Shown here: positions 1-5,151 of the stretch, in pieces
How positions within the stretch are numbered: position 1 is the stretch's first letter
Layout of the letters: each line of letters starts with the position of its first letter
Source of the DNA: Comamonadaceae bacterium
GTDB taxonomy: Bacteria; Pseudomonadota; Gammaproteobacteria; Burkholderiales; Burkholderiaceae_C
Assembly (NCBI GenBank): GCA_947454695.1
Contig: CANGMW010000130.1
Span: forward strand, 1 to 7,343
Direction of reading: 5' to 3'
DNA: 7,343 bases
Notes under the pieces: generated by a model
What the model was told of the DNA's origin: nothing
The model's input: the letters and a program-made list of their open reading frames with translations, nothing else
Database searches by the model: none
Translations under genes and position numbers: made by a program

Positions 1-324
1 ATTCAAGACGGTGTGGCGGACAAATGGCTGGTGGACCCGCCGCGGGAAGGCGCTTTTGCCCTGGCCAAAGCGCTGGCCGATTTGCACCAGCAACAAGTGG
101 CACCGCAGGCCAACCCGCTCACACCCGGCGCGCAAGATTGGCAGCCCCCGCGTCGCATTGTGTATGTGAGCTGCAACCCGGCCACCCTGGCACGCGATGC
201 GGGGCTGCTGGTGAATTTGGCCGGTTACCGCTGCAGCGCTGCCGGCGTGGTCAATATGTTCCCGCACACGGCCCATGTGGAGAGCATGGCCGTGTTTGAT
301 TGGGTCGGTGACGTGGCGGCTTGA
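1..324 (+). CDS. rlmD: 23S rRNA (uracil(1939)-C(5))-methyltransferase RlmD, C-terminal part
   Basis: This is the last 107 codons of an S-adenosylmethionine-dependent RNA methyltransferase of the RlmD/RumA (TrmA-like) family; the 5' part lies outside the window. Family members methylate C5 of U1939 in 23S rRNA. Reading frame 1 is open from base 1 to the TGA at 322-324. It shows the family signatures in order: DPPREG (codons 12-17), then YVSCNPATLARD, whose Cys (codon 172-174) is the catalytic nucleophile that attacks uracil C6, then MFPHTAHVESMAVF, whose Glu is the usual general base. About 20 proline- and glutamine-rich residues between the first two motifs make this stretch longer than in E. 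coli RlmD. The gene ends normally and faces a convergent gene across a shared terminator. The family is clear. RlmD rather than RlmC or TrmA is favoured by the CNPATLARD motif, but the N-terminal TRAM domain and iron-sulfur cysteines cannot be checked. Confidence 0.93.
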   Translation: MQDGVADKWLVDPPREGAFALAKALADLHQQQVAPQANPLTPGAQDWQPPRRIVYVSCNPATLARDAGLLVNLAGYRCSAAGVVNMFPHTAHVESMAVFDWVGDVAA

Positions 325-399
325 GCACAGGGCCTGACCTGCACAGATGCAAGCGTCATCTTGAAAGACGGCGCGCCAAACTGAAAAACAGCATCACCC

Positions 400-431
400 A
401 TGAAAAAAGGCCCCGAAGGGCCTTTTTTCAT
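400..431. terminator. Bidirectional intrinsic terminator between rlmD and the BI-1 family gene
   Basis: A perfect 14-bp inverted repeat, ATGAAAAAAGGCCC (400-413) and GGGCCTTTTTTCAT (418-431), flanks a 4-nt CGAA loop. The GC-rich top of the stem is followed by six T on the plus strand and, by symmetry, six T on the minus strand. It can therefore terminate rlmD transcripts and those of the convergent gene, whose stop is 16 nt further along. The 75 nt from the rlmD stop to the hairpin (325-399) contain no other feature I can support. Confidence 0.93.
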
Positions 432-446
432 AAGTGCTGCAGCTGC

Positions 447-1148
447 TTATTCACGTTCACCACCAAAAATGCCCAGCAAAGCCAGCAAGCGTTGGAAGAC
501 ATTGACGAGGTCAAGGTACAAGGCCAGGGTGGCCGTGATGTAGTTGGTCTCACCGCCGTCAATGATTTGCTTCAGGTCATACAGCATGTAGGCACTGAAA
601 ATTCCGATGGCCAGCACCGAGATGGCCAGCATGCCGGCGCTGGAGCCGACAAACACATTGATGAGTGAGCCCACCATCAGCACCACCGCACCCACCATGA
701 GCCATTTGCCCATGCCGGAGAGGTCACGCTTGATGACGGTGGCCAGACTGGCCATGACAAAAAACACGCCGGCGGTACCGCCAAAGGCCATCATGACCAG
801 ATCGGTGCCGTTTTTGAAACCCAACACCATCGCGATCAGTCGCGACAGCATCAAGCCCATGAAGAAGGTAAATCCCAGCAAAACGGGTACACCGGCTGCG
901 GAGTTCTTGGTTTTCTCAATCGCGTAGATGAAGCCGAAAGCACCCGCGAGAAACACCACCATGCCCAGGATGCCGCCCAAGGACTGGGTGATGCCGGTGG
1001 CGACGCCAATCCAGGCACCCAACACGGTGGGGATCAGGCTCAGCGTGAGGAGCCAGTAGGTGTTGCGCAACACCTTGTTGCGCTGGGCGGATGACATGGC
1101 ATAGCCAAACCGGCCAGACGATTCAATGGTGTGGACTTGATCGTTCAT
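447..1148 (-). CDS. Bax inhibitor-1/YccA family inner-membrane protein
   Basis: This 233-residue polytopic membrane protein belongs to the Bax inhibitor-1 (UPF0005; YbhL/YccA/YetJ) family. About seven hydrophobic helices are visible, at roughly residues 32-52, 57-77, 87-109, 116-138, 148-167, 171-190 and 205-228, after a polar N-terminus. The family signature lies near the end: YDLKQIIDGG with D191, and LYLDLVNVFQ with D213. The spacing of these two acidic residues matches the pair linked to pH-gated calcium leak in Bacillus YetJ. In E. coli, YccA associates with the FtsH protease; which role applies here cannot be told from sequence. The start at 1148 is chosen because AAGGAG (1157-1162) lies 8 nt upstream; an in-frame ATG 20 codons earlier lacks a ribosome site and would add an atypical leader. 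The length is close to E. coli YbhL. The gene stands alone, convergent with rlmD and divergent from the DUF336 gene. Confidence 0.93.
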   Translation of the reverse strand: MNDQVHTIESSGRFGYAMSSAQRNKVLRNTYWLLTLSLIPTVLGAWIGVATGITQSLGGILGMVVFLAGAFGFIYAIEKTKNSAAGVPVLLGFTFFMGLMLSRLIAMVLGFKNGTDLVMMAFGGTAGVFFVMASLATVIKRDLSGMGKWLMVGAVVLMVGSLINVFVGSSAGMLAISVLAIGIFSAYMLYDLKQIIDGGETNYITATLALYLDLVNVFQRLLALLGIFGGERE

Positions 1149-1156
1149 ATCGTTCT

Positions 1157-1162
1157 CTCCTT
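1157..1162 (-). promoter_or_regulatory. Ribosome binding site of the BI-1 family gene
   Basis: The minus strand reads AAGGAG, 8 nt before the ATG at 1148. It decides the start in favour of this codon over the in-frame ATG at 1208, which has no comparable site. Confidence 0.85.
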
Positions 1163-1191
1163 GTGTAACTGCACAGAGCGCAGGTGGAGGC

Positions 1192-1217
1192 ATTCTAGAG
1201 CGATTCAAGGGCTTGAA
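1192..1217 (-). promoter_or_regulatory. Candidate promoter and operator dyad for the BI-1 family gene
   Basis: The minus strand has a -10-like TAGAAT at 1192-1197, which would place the transcript start about 35-40 nt before the ATG. Just upstream is a perfect dyad, TTCAAG-GG-CTTGAA (1204-1217), overlapping where the -10 to -35 spacer would lie. No good -35 box stands at 16-18 nt. The dyad could be an operator or chance. The rest of this intergenic region (1149-1349) holds an 8-bp palindrome GTCATGAC (1248-1255) and a tandem ATGCAA pair (1285-1296), with no convincing promoter for the plus-strand gene. Confidence 0.35.
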
Positions 1218-1349
1218 GTAGATGACCTTTTCAGCAGTGGGGCTGTGGTCATGACAGTTTTTCAGTTGAAGTTCATGTCAATGTATGCAAATGCAAACAA
1301 CAGACGCTATGCTTGATCCTTGTCACTCTAATTTTTACAGGTATCGAAC

Positions 1350-1757
1350 ATGCAGAACAAACCCTATCTCGAACTGGCCGACCTCAAACTGATCGCTGCA
1401 GCTGCTGAAGCCGAAGCCCTCAAGAACAAATGGGCGGTGAGCATCGCCATCGTGGATGACGGCGGCCGTTTGCTGTGGTTGCAGCGCTTGGATGGTGCTG
1501 CGCCGATCTCTGCGGACATCGCGCCGGCCAAGGCCCGCACGGCTGCTTTGGGGCGCCGTGAAAGCCGCATCTACGAAGAAATCATCAACGGCGGGCGCAT
1601 GTCGTTTTTGAGCGCGCCCACGATTGAAGGCATGCTCGAAGGGGCTGTGCCGGTCATGAAAGACGGACAGTGCCTGGGGGCCGTGGGCGTGAGCGGGGTG
1701 AAGTCTTCGGAAGACGCACAAATCGCCCGCGCCGGTATTGCTGCGATCGGTCTTTGA
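1350..1757 (+). CDS. GlcG/HbpS (DUF336) family protein
   Basis: This 135-residue soluble protein belongs to the GlcG/HbpS family (Pfam Haem_degrading, DUF336). Visible family features are the strand-turn AIVDDGGRLLWLQRLDGA (residues 33-50), then the helix containing PAKARTAALGRRES (about 59-72), then EGAVPVMKDGQCLGAVGVSG (97-116) and the closing SSEDAQIARAGIAAIG helix. The length is typical for single-domain members. Streptomyces HbpS, from the same family, binds haem outside the cell and signals redox stress. GlcG members sit in glycolate loci, and many other members have no known function. I see no signal peptide, so this one is probably cytoplasmic. The start has only a weak ACAGG-like ribosome site. 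The last codons lie in a tandem repeat, and the stop is 18 nt from the convergent exbD stop. The nearby TonB system makes a haem or iron link tempting, but this is inference only. Confidence 0.85.
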   Translation: MQNKPYLELADLKLIAAAAEAEALKNKWAVSIAIVDDGGRLLWLQRLDGAAPISADIAPAKARTAALGRRESRIYEEIINGGRMSFLSAPTIEGMLEGAVPVMKDGQCLGAVGVSGVKSSEDAQIARAGIAAIGL

Positions 1758-1766
1758 TCAGTCTTT
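1745..1766 (+). repeat. Tandem 11-bp duplication across the DUF336 stop codon
   Basis: GATCGGTCTTT (1745-1755) is followed directly by GATCAGTCTTT (1756-1766), one mismatch in 11, and then GA. The first copy encodes the last residues, and the TGA stop is formed at the junction of the two copies. This fits a small slippage duplication that left a second out-of-frame copy in the short gap before exbD. Confidence 0.8.
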
Positions 1767-1775
1767 GAACAGGCC

Positions 1776-2189
1776 TTAGGGCAGGGTGGGGTCGGTCACA
1801 AAGCCGATTTTCTGAATCCCTGCCCGTTTGGCGGCTGACATGGCTTGCGCCACCCGCTCATAGCGCACGGCTCGGTCGCCCCGGATATGCAGTTCGGGCT
1901 GCGGGTTGCGTGCCGCAGCCGCTTGCAACTGCTCAAGCAATTGCGCGTCGTCGATGCGCGCTTCGTTCCAAAAATAAATCCCTTGCGCATCCACGCTCAG
2001 CCGGATGGTCTGCGGCTTGGCGTTTTGCGCAGCGCTGCTCGCGCGGGGCAGCTCAATGTCCACCGCGTGTTTCATCACCGGCACGGTGATCATGAAAATG
2101 ATGAGCAGCACCAGCATGACGTCCACCAGAGGCGTCATGTTGATTTCGCTCATCACTTCATCGCTGTCGTCTTGGGTTCCGAAGGCCAT
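1776..2189 (-). CDS. exbD: Biopolymer transport protein ExbD
   Basis: This 137-residue ExbD/TolR family protein is the small subunit of the proton-driven motor that energises TonB. It has a short cytoplasmic N-terminus containing SEINMTPLVDVMLVLLIIF, then one membrane helix (about residues 20-39), then a periplasmic domain of about 95 residues. D23 in the helix matches the essential proton-carrying aspartate of E. coli ExbD (D25). The length is normal. A GAGG ribosome site on the minus strand (2197-2200) overlaps the exbB stop codon, with 9 nt between the two genes, so translation is probably coupled. It is the last gene of the tonB-exbB-exbD operon. TolR is the alternative assignment, but the tonB neighbour and the absence of tolA, tolB or pal favour ExbD. 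No hairpin terminator is visible in the 18 nt after its stop. Confidence 0.94.
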   Translation of the reverse strand: MAFGTQDDSDEVMSEINMTPLVDVMLVLLIIFMITVPVMKHAVDIELPRASSAAQNAKPQTIRLSVDAQGIYFWNEARIDDAQLLEQLQAAAARNPQPELHIRGDRAVRYERVAQAMSAAKRAGIQKIGFVTDPTLP

Positions 2190-2198
2190 GGTCTTGCC

Positions 2199-2906
2199 TC
2201 AGCCCTTTTTGGCGTTGCGGGATGACTCGCCACTGCCTACCCGTGCGCCCGTGACGAAGTAAGCATGCAGGTCATGGGCAAATCGGTTCAGTTTGGTTTG
2301 CACCGATTTGTTGCCCCGCACCAGCGCGTTGTAGCCCAGCACGGCGGGAATCGCCACGGCCAGACCCAGCGCCGTCATGATGAGGGCTTCACCCACCGGG
2401 CCGGCCACTTTGTCGATCGTGGCCTGACCCGCGGCCCCAATACCCATCAGCGCGTGGTAGATGCCCCAGACTGTGCCGAACAGGCCGACAAAGGGGGCCG
2501 TCGACCCCACCGAAGCCAGGACCGCCAGGCCCGATTGCAATTGGGCCGTGCTGTCGTCAATTGCGTTGCGCAGGCTGCGGGTGATCCAGTCGCTGGCGTT
2601 GAGGGCGTCATGCAGATGCACCTTGGTTTCGTGGTGATGGGCGCTGGCATCCTGGCCGGCCAGCACCAGGGCGCGAAACGGATTGTCGTCCTCGGTGCCG
2701 AGCTGACTCAAGCCCGCCTCAAAATTTTCACTGTGCCAAAACGTTTCGGCTCGCTGGGCCATGCTGCGGAATTTAAATACATCCAGCGTTTTCATGATGA
2801 TCACCATCCAAGAGGACAAAGACATCAACAGCAACAGCAGCGTGACGCCTTTGGTGACCCAGTCACCTTGGTTCCAGATATTGAAAAGTCCGAGTTCGTA
2901 TTGCAT
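2199..2906 (-). CDS. exbB: Biopolymer transport protein ExbB (MotA/TolQ/ExbB proton channel)
   Basis: This 235-residue inner-membrane protein forms the channel ring around ExbD and drives TonB. Three membrane helices are visible: about residues 19-38, 126-150 and 171-193. A long cytoplasmic segment between helices 1 and 2 carries a histidine cluster near residues 90-92. Family signatures are STAPFVGLFGTVWGIYHAL (135-153) and GPVGEALIMTALGLAVAIPA (169-188). E173 aligns with the conserved E. coli glutamate E176. The protein ends in a basic, polar cytoplasmic tail. The start at 2906 fits the usual N-terminus, with a modest GGAAG ribosome site. The gene lies 21 nt after the tonB stop and 9 nt before exbD. 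TolQ and MotA are the other family options, and the operon context favours ExbB. Confidence 0.95.
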   Translation of the reverse strand: MQYELGLFNIWNQGDWVTKGVTLLLLLMSLSSWMVIIMKTLDVFKFRSMAQRAETFWHSENFEAGLSQLGTEDDNPFRALVLAGQDASAHHHETKVHLHDALNASDWITRSLRNAIDDSTAQLQSGLAVLASVGSTAPFVGLFGTVWGIYHALMGIGAAGQATIDKVAGPVGEALIMTALGLAVAIPAVLGYNALVRGNKSVQTKLNRFAHDLHAYFVTGARVGSGESSRNAKKG

Positions 2907-2927
2907 AACGCTTCCAGAAAAGAAAAA

Positions 2928-3557
2928 CTATTTCAACTCAAATTTAATCGGCACATCCACCCACATGGCTTCGGCGATGCCGCCGCGTTTACCGGGGACA
3001 TAGCGCCAGTCTTTGGCGGTTTTCAAGGCCAGCTGATCGAGCCGGTCAAAGCCACTGGATTGTTGAATTTCGGCCTTCTGCGCCACACCATCTACGCCAA
3101 TCAGCACATGAATGATGACGGTGCCTTGCTCACCCAAGCGCTTACTCATGGGCGGGTAGTTTGGCGCCGGGTTTTGCAAATACTGCGCATCCGAAGAAGG
3201 CAGCTCCACTTTGCCGCCCTTGCTTGCTACGCCACTCTGTGCAATCGGTGGCGCCGCAGCAGCGGGCGCACTCACGGCGGTCGGGGCGTTGGGCGAAGGT
3301 GTGGCGACTTGTGCCGGTAAAGGCGCGAGTGTTTCGATGGCGCTTGGTTTGATGTGGGTTGTTGGCGTCGGCGCACGGGGCGAGGTCACCATGGGCGCGG
3401 GAGGTTCCAAAAACTCACTCAAGATATTCGACGGAATAAGCACCTCAGCCGTTCTGCGCAACAAGCCGGTTTGCAGCGCCCACAGGCCACCGATGTGAAG
3501 AAAGACCACACCCATGGCAATCATCATGTTGCGGGAAAAGGGGACGCGTTGGCGCAT
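2928..3557 (-). CDS. tonB: Energy transducer TonB
   Basis: This 209-residue protein links the ExbB-ExbD motor to TonB-dependent outer-membrane receptors. A basic N-terminus precedes a single membrane anchor (about residues 11-29), then a proline- and alanine-rich periplasmic spacer (about 51-105), then a TonB C-terminal domain (about 125-209). That domain has the typical YPPMSKRLGEQGTV, SSGFDRLDQLAL, DWRYVPG and closing VPIKFELK elements. The anchor keeps the conserved histidine (H21), but the serine of the E. coli S-x-x-x-H motif is a valine here (V17). The spacer is shorter and less rich in Lys-Pro and Glu-Pro repeats than E. coli TonB. No clear Shine-Dalgarno precedes the ATG. I saw no Fur-box-like sequence in the 82 nt upstream, only a short GTTTG/CAAAC dyad (3621-3635) without a T-run, so transcription may partly read through from the thioesterase gene. 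Confidence 0.94.
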   Translation of the reverse strand: MRQRVPFSRNMMIAMGVVFLHIGGLWALQTGLLRRTAEVLIPSNILSEFLEPPAPMVTSPRAPTPTTHIKPSAIETLAPLPAQVATPSPNAPTAVSAPAAAAPPIAQSGVASKGGKVELPSSDAQYLQNPAPNYPPMSKRLGEQGTVIIHVLIGVDGVAQKAEIQQSSGFDRLDQLALKTAKDWRYVPGKRGGIAEAMWVDVPIKFELK

Positions 3558-3639
3558 GGGGCTTAGTTTAGTCGGGCAGCGACAACTCAGTCCGTGTCCT
3601 AGTTAGCATGGACGGTGGCCGTTTGACCAGCAAACAGGT

Positions 3640-4065
3640 TCATGCGAGGGGCGGCATGTCCACCACACGCAGTGTCACGGTGGCCATGGCGCAGGGGGTG
3701 GCTTGTTGGTCCGCCACGGAGCTGAGCGCAACGCTCACCACACAAATCGTGCTGCCTGTCTGCACGCATTGCGCTTTGGCTACAAGCAAGGGGCCTTTGG
3801 CTGGCGCCAGGTAATTGATGTGCAAGTCGATGGTGACTGCAATTTTCCCCGGGGGGAGGGACGTGGTGGCGGCGGCGCCTGCCGCATGGTCGGCTAATCC
3901 TGCGATGACCCCGCCATGGAAAAACCCATTGAACTGCAGGAGTTCGGGTTTTTTCTCCAGCGTCATCTCGACGAGCCCTTGTTCCGCGATCGTCACTTCA
4001 ACGCCCGCGGCGTGGGTAAACCCGGTCATGGCATTGATTTTTCGAACCATGTCGATGATCAACAT
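3640..4065 (-). CDS. PaaI-family acyl-CoA thioesterase (hotdog fold)
   Basis: This 141-residue hotdog-fold protein of the PaaI/YigI-like thioesterase family would hydrolyse an acyl- or aryl-CoA thioester in the cytoplasm. The diagnostic stretch is QFNGFFHGGVIAGLADHAAG (residues 44-63). N46, H50-G51-G52 and D59 stand where the family places its active-site residues, with D59 the likely catalytic acid. Later strands include TIDLHINYLAPAKG and a C-terminal sheet ending ATVTLRVVD, also typical. The start at 4065 has a strong AAGGAG ribosome site (4073-4078) 7 nt upstream. The gene begins 36 nt after the ppsR stop on the same strand, so the two are probably co-transcribed, but no functional link to PEP metabolism is evident. 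The substrate cannot be inferred. Confidence 0.88.
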   Translation of the reverse strand: MLIIDMVRKINAMTGFTHAAGVEVTIAEQGLVEMTLEKKPELLQFNGFFHGGVIAGLADHAAGAAATTSLPPGKIAVTIDLHINYLAPAKGPLLVAKAQCVQTGSTICVVSVALSSVADQQATPCAMATVTLRVVDMPPLA

Positions 4066-4101
4066 GTCTTGTCTCCTTGTGTCCGTGGTGCTGGATGGGC
4101 G

Positions 4102-4923
4102 TCAGTATTCCAGCCGCTCGGGGCGAATTTCCTGCAGGATGGTGGTGGCAATCTCTTCAATCGACTTGGTGGTCGTGGACAACCAGCGGATCCCCGAGCG
4201 TCGCATCATGGACTCGGCTTGCGCCACTTCTTCCCGGCAGTTCGCCAGCGAGGCGTAGCGCGAGTTAGGTCGACGTTCGTTGCGTATTTCGCTCAGGCGA
4301 TCCGGGTTGATGGTCAGGCCAAATAACTTGTGTTTGTGCGGAACCAGCGCAGGCGGCAATTGGTGGCGTTCAAAGTCCTCTGGTATCAGGGGGTAGTTGG
4401 ACGCCTTGAGGCCGTACTGCATGGCTAGGTAAAGGGACGTAGGGGTTTTGCCGCTTCGACTCACGCCCACCAAAATGATGTCCGAGCTGGCCAGATCTCG
4501 GTTGGACTGACCATCGTCATGGGCCAGAGAGAAATTGATGGCTTCAATCCGGTCATGGTAGGCCTGACTCTTGCTGGCGTCGCTGAAGCGGCCGATACGG
4601 TGGTTGGACTTGATGCCCAGCTCTTTTTCCAGCGGGTTCACAAAAGTGCCGAACATGTCCAGCAACAGGCCATGGCAGTTTTGGGTGATGACTTGAAGCA
4701 CCTCCTCGTTCACCAGGGTGGTGAACACAATCGGTTTGTTTCCCTCCACCTCGGCCGTGTGGTTGATTTGCCGGATCGCCTGATGGGCTTTGTCCACCGT
4801 GTCCACAAATGGAAGCCGCACGCAGCGAGCCTTCATTTCAAACTGGGCCAAGATGGCATTGCCAAAGGTTTCGGCGGTGATGCCGGTGCCATCGGAGATG
4901 AAAAATACAGAGCGGTTGGGCAT
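4102..4923 (-). CDS. ppsR: Phosphoenolpyruvate synthase regulatory protein (PpsR), kinase/pyrophosphorylase
   Basis: This 273-residue bifunctional enzyme of the PPSR (DUF299) family inactivates PEP synthase by ADP-dependent phosphorylation of a threonine next to its catalytic histidine. It reactivates the enzyme by phosphate-dependent removal of that phosphate, releasing pyrophosphate. Visible signatures are VFFISDGTGITAE near the start (6-18), HDRIEAINFSLAHDDG (123-138) and a nucleotide-binding P-loop GVSRSGKT (153-160). These are followed by SLYLAMQYGLKASNYPL and the C-terminal ESMMRRSGIRWLSTTTKSIEEIA. Length and order match the E. coli protein (YdiA). The ATG at 4923 gives the usual N-terminus, but no Shine-Dalgarno is visible before it. 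It diverges from ppsA, its expected target, across 228 nt, which strongly supports the assignment. The related RDRP family acts on PPDK, but here the neighbour is PEP synthase. Confidence 0.96.
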   Translation of the reverse strand: MPNRSVFFISDGTGITAETFGNAILAQFEMKARCVRLPFVDTVDKAHQAIRQINHTAEVEGNKPIVFTTLVNEEVLQVITQNCHGLLLDMFGTFVNPLEKELGIKSNHRIGRFSDASKSQAYHDRIEAINFSLAHDDGQSNRDLASSDIILVGVSRSGKTPTSLYLAMQYGLKASNYPLIPEDFERHQLPPALVPHKHKLFGLTINPDRLSEIRNERRPNSRYASLANCREEVAQAESMMRRSGIRWLSTTTKSIEEIATTILQEIRPERLEY

Positions 4924-5084
4924 GGTGCAACAGCGGTTTGGGGGTGAATCGGTAAGCGTGTGTCTGGCCGGCTATTAAACCGGCGGCAGATCTGCACGAG
5001 CTTACAATACCCACAACCCTGCTGAATTTTCCATGCACTGCACTGACCGATCAGAACAACACCAAAGTCCTGCCGTTCGCATGG

Positions 5085-5133
5085 GCGCTGCCAGCACATG
5101 TGTGCTGCTGGCAAGCTGCGCTGAGAGTTTTTT
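5085..5133 (+). promoter_or_regulatory. Leader hairpin followed by a T-run upstream of ppsA
   Basis: GCCAGCA (5090-5096) pairs with TGCTGGC (5106-5112) around a 9-nt loop. The stem is extended by GCGC (5085-5088) pairing with GCGC (5118-5121) past small bulges. An alternative inner pairing is CAGCAC/GTGCTG around ATGT. Six T follow at 5128-5133, 6 nt after the stem base, and ppsA starts 18 nt later. If the transcript starts near 5015, this lies in the ppsA 5' leader. The gap before the T-run is longer than in a classic terminator, so attenuation is only possible. Confidence 0.4.
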
Positions 5134-5140
5134 AACTTCT

Positions 5141-5144
5141 GGAG
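5141..5144 (+). promoter_or_regulatory. Ribosome binding site of ppsA
   Basis: GGAG lies 7 nt before the ATG at 5152. It supports this start and leaves the leader hairpin and T-run entirely outside the coding sequence. Confidence 0.8.
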
Positions 5145-5151
5145 CTTTCCC

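Larger units (their letters stand above)
4924..5151. promoter_or_regulatory. Divergent ppsR-ppsA control region
   Basis: This 228-nt region must carry the promoters of both divergent genes. On the plus strand TACAAT (5003-5008) matches the -10 consensus at 5 of 6 positions, but the -35 position has no match. On the minus strand TTTAAT (complement of about 4974-4979) is a possible ppsR -10, also without a -35. Between them are two adjacent dyads: GCCGG-N8-CCGGC (4967-4984) and the perfect palindrome GCAGATCTGC (4986-4995). The weak -35 boxes and the dyads suggest activator- or repressor-dependent control, which is inference. Confidence 0.5.

Noticed and set aside
1149..1208. 20-codon N-terminal extension of the BI-1 family protein
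   Set aside because: The strong ribosome site AAGGAG lies inside this extension, exactly spaced for the ATG at 1148. The extension does not look like the family N-terminus.
2265..3320. Long plus-strand open frame of 351 codons opposite exbB and tonB
   Set aside because: It is antisense to two genes with clear family motifs, and its predicted protein is rich in His, Gln and Arg as expected from the complement of GC-rich coding DNA. It has no recognisable domain.
3558..3639. Terminator or strong promoter between the thioesterase gene and tonB
   Set aside because: Only a 5-bp GTTTG/CAAAC dyad (3621-3635) without a T-run, and poor -10/-35 matches on the minus strand, are visible. This is too weak to annotate.
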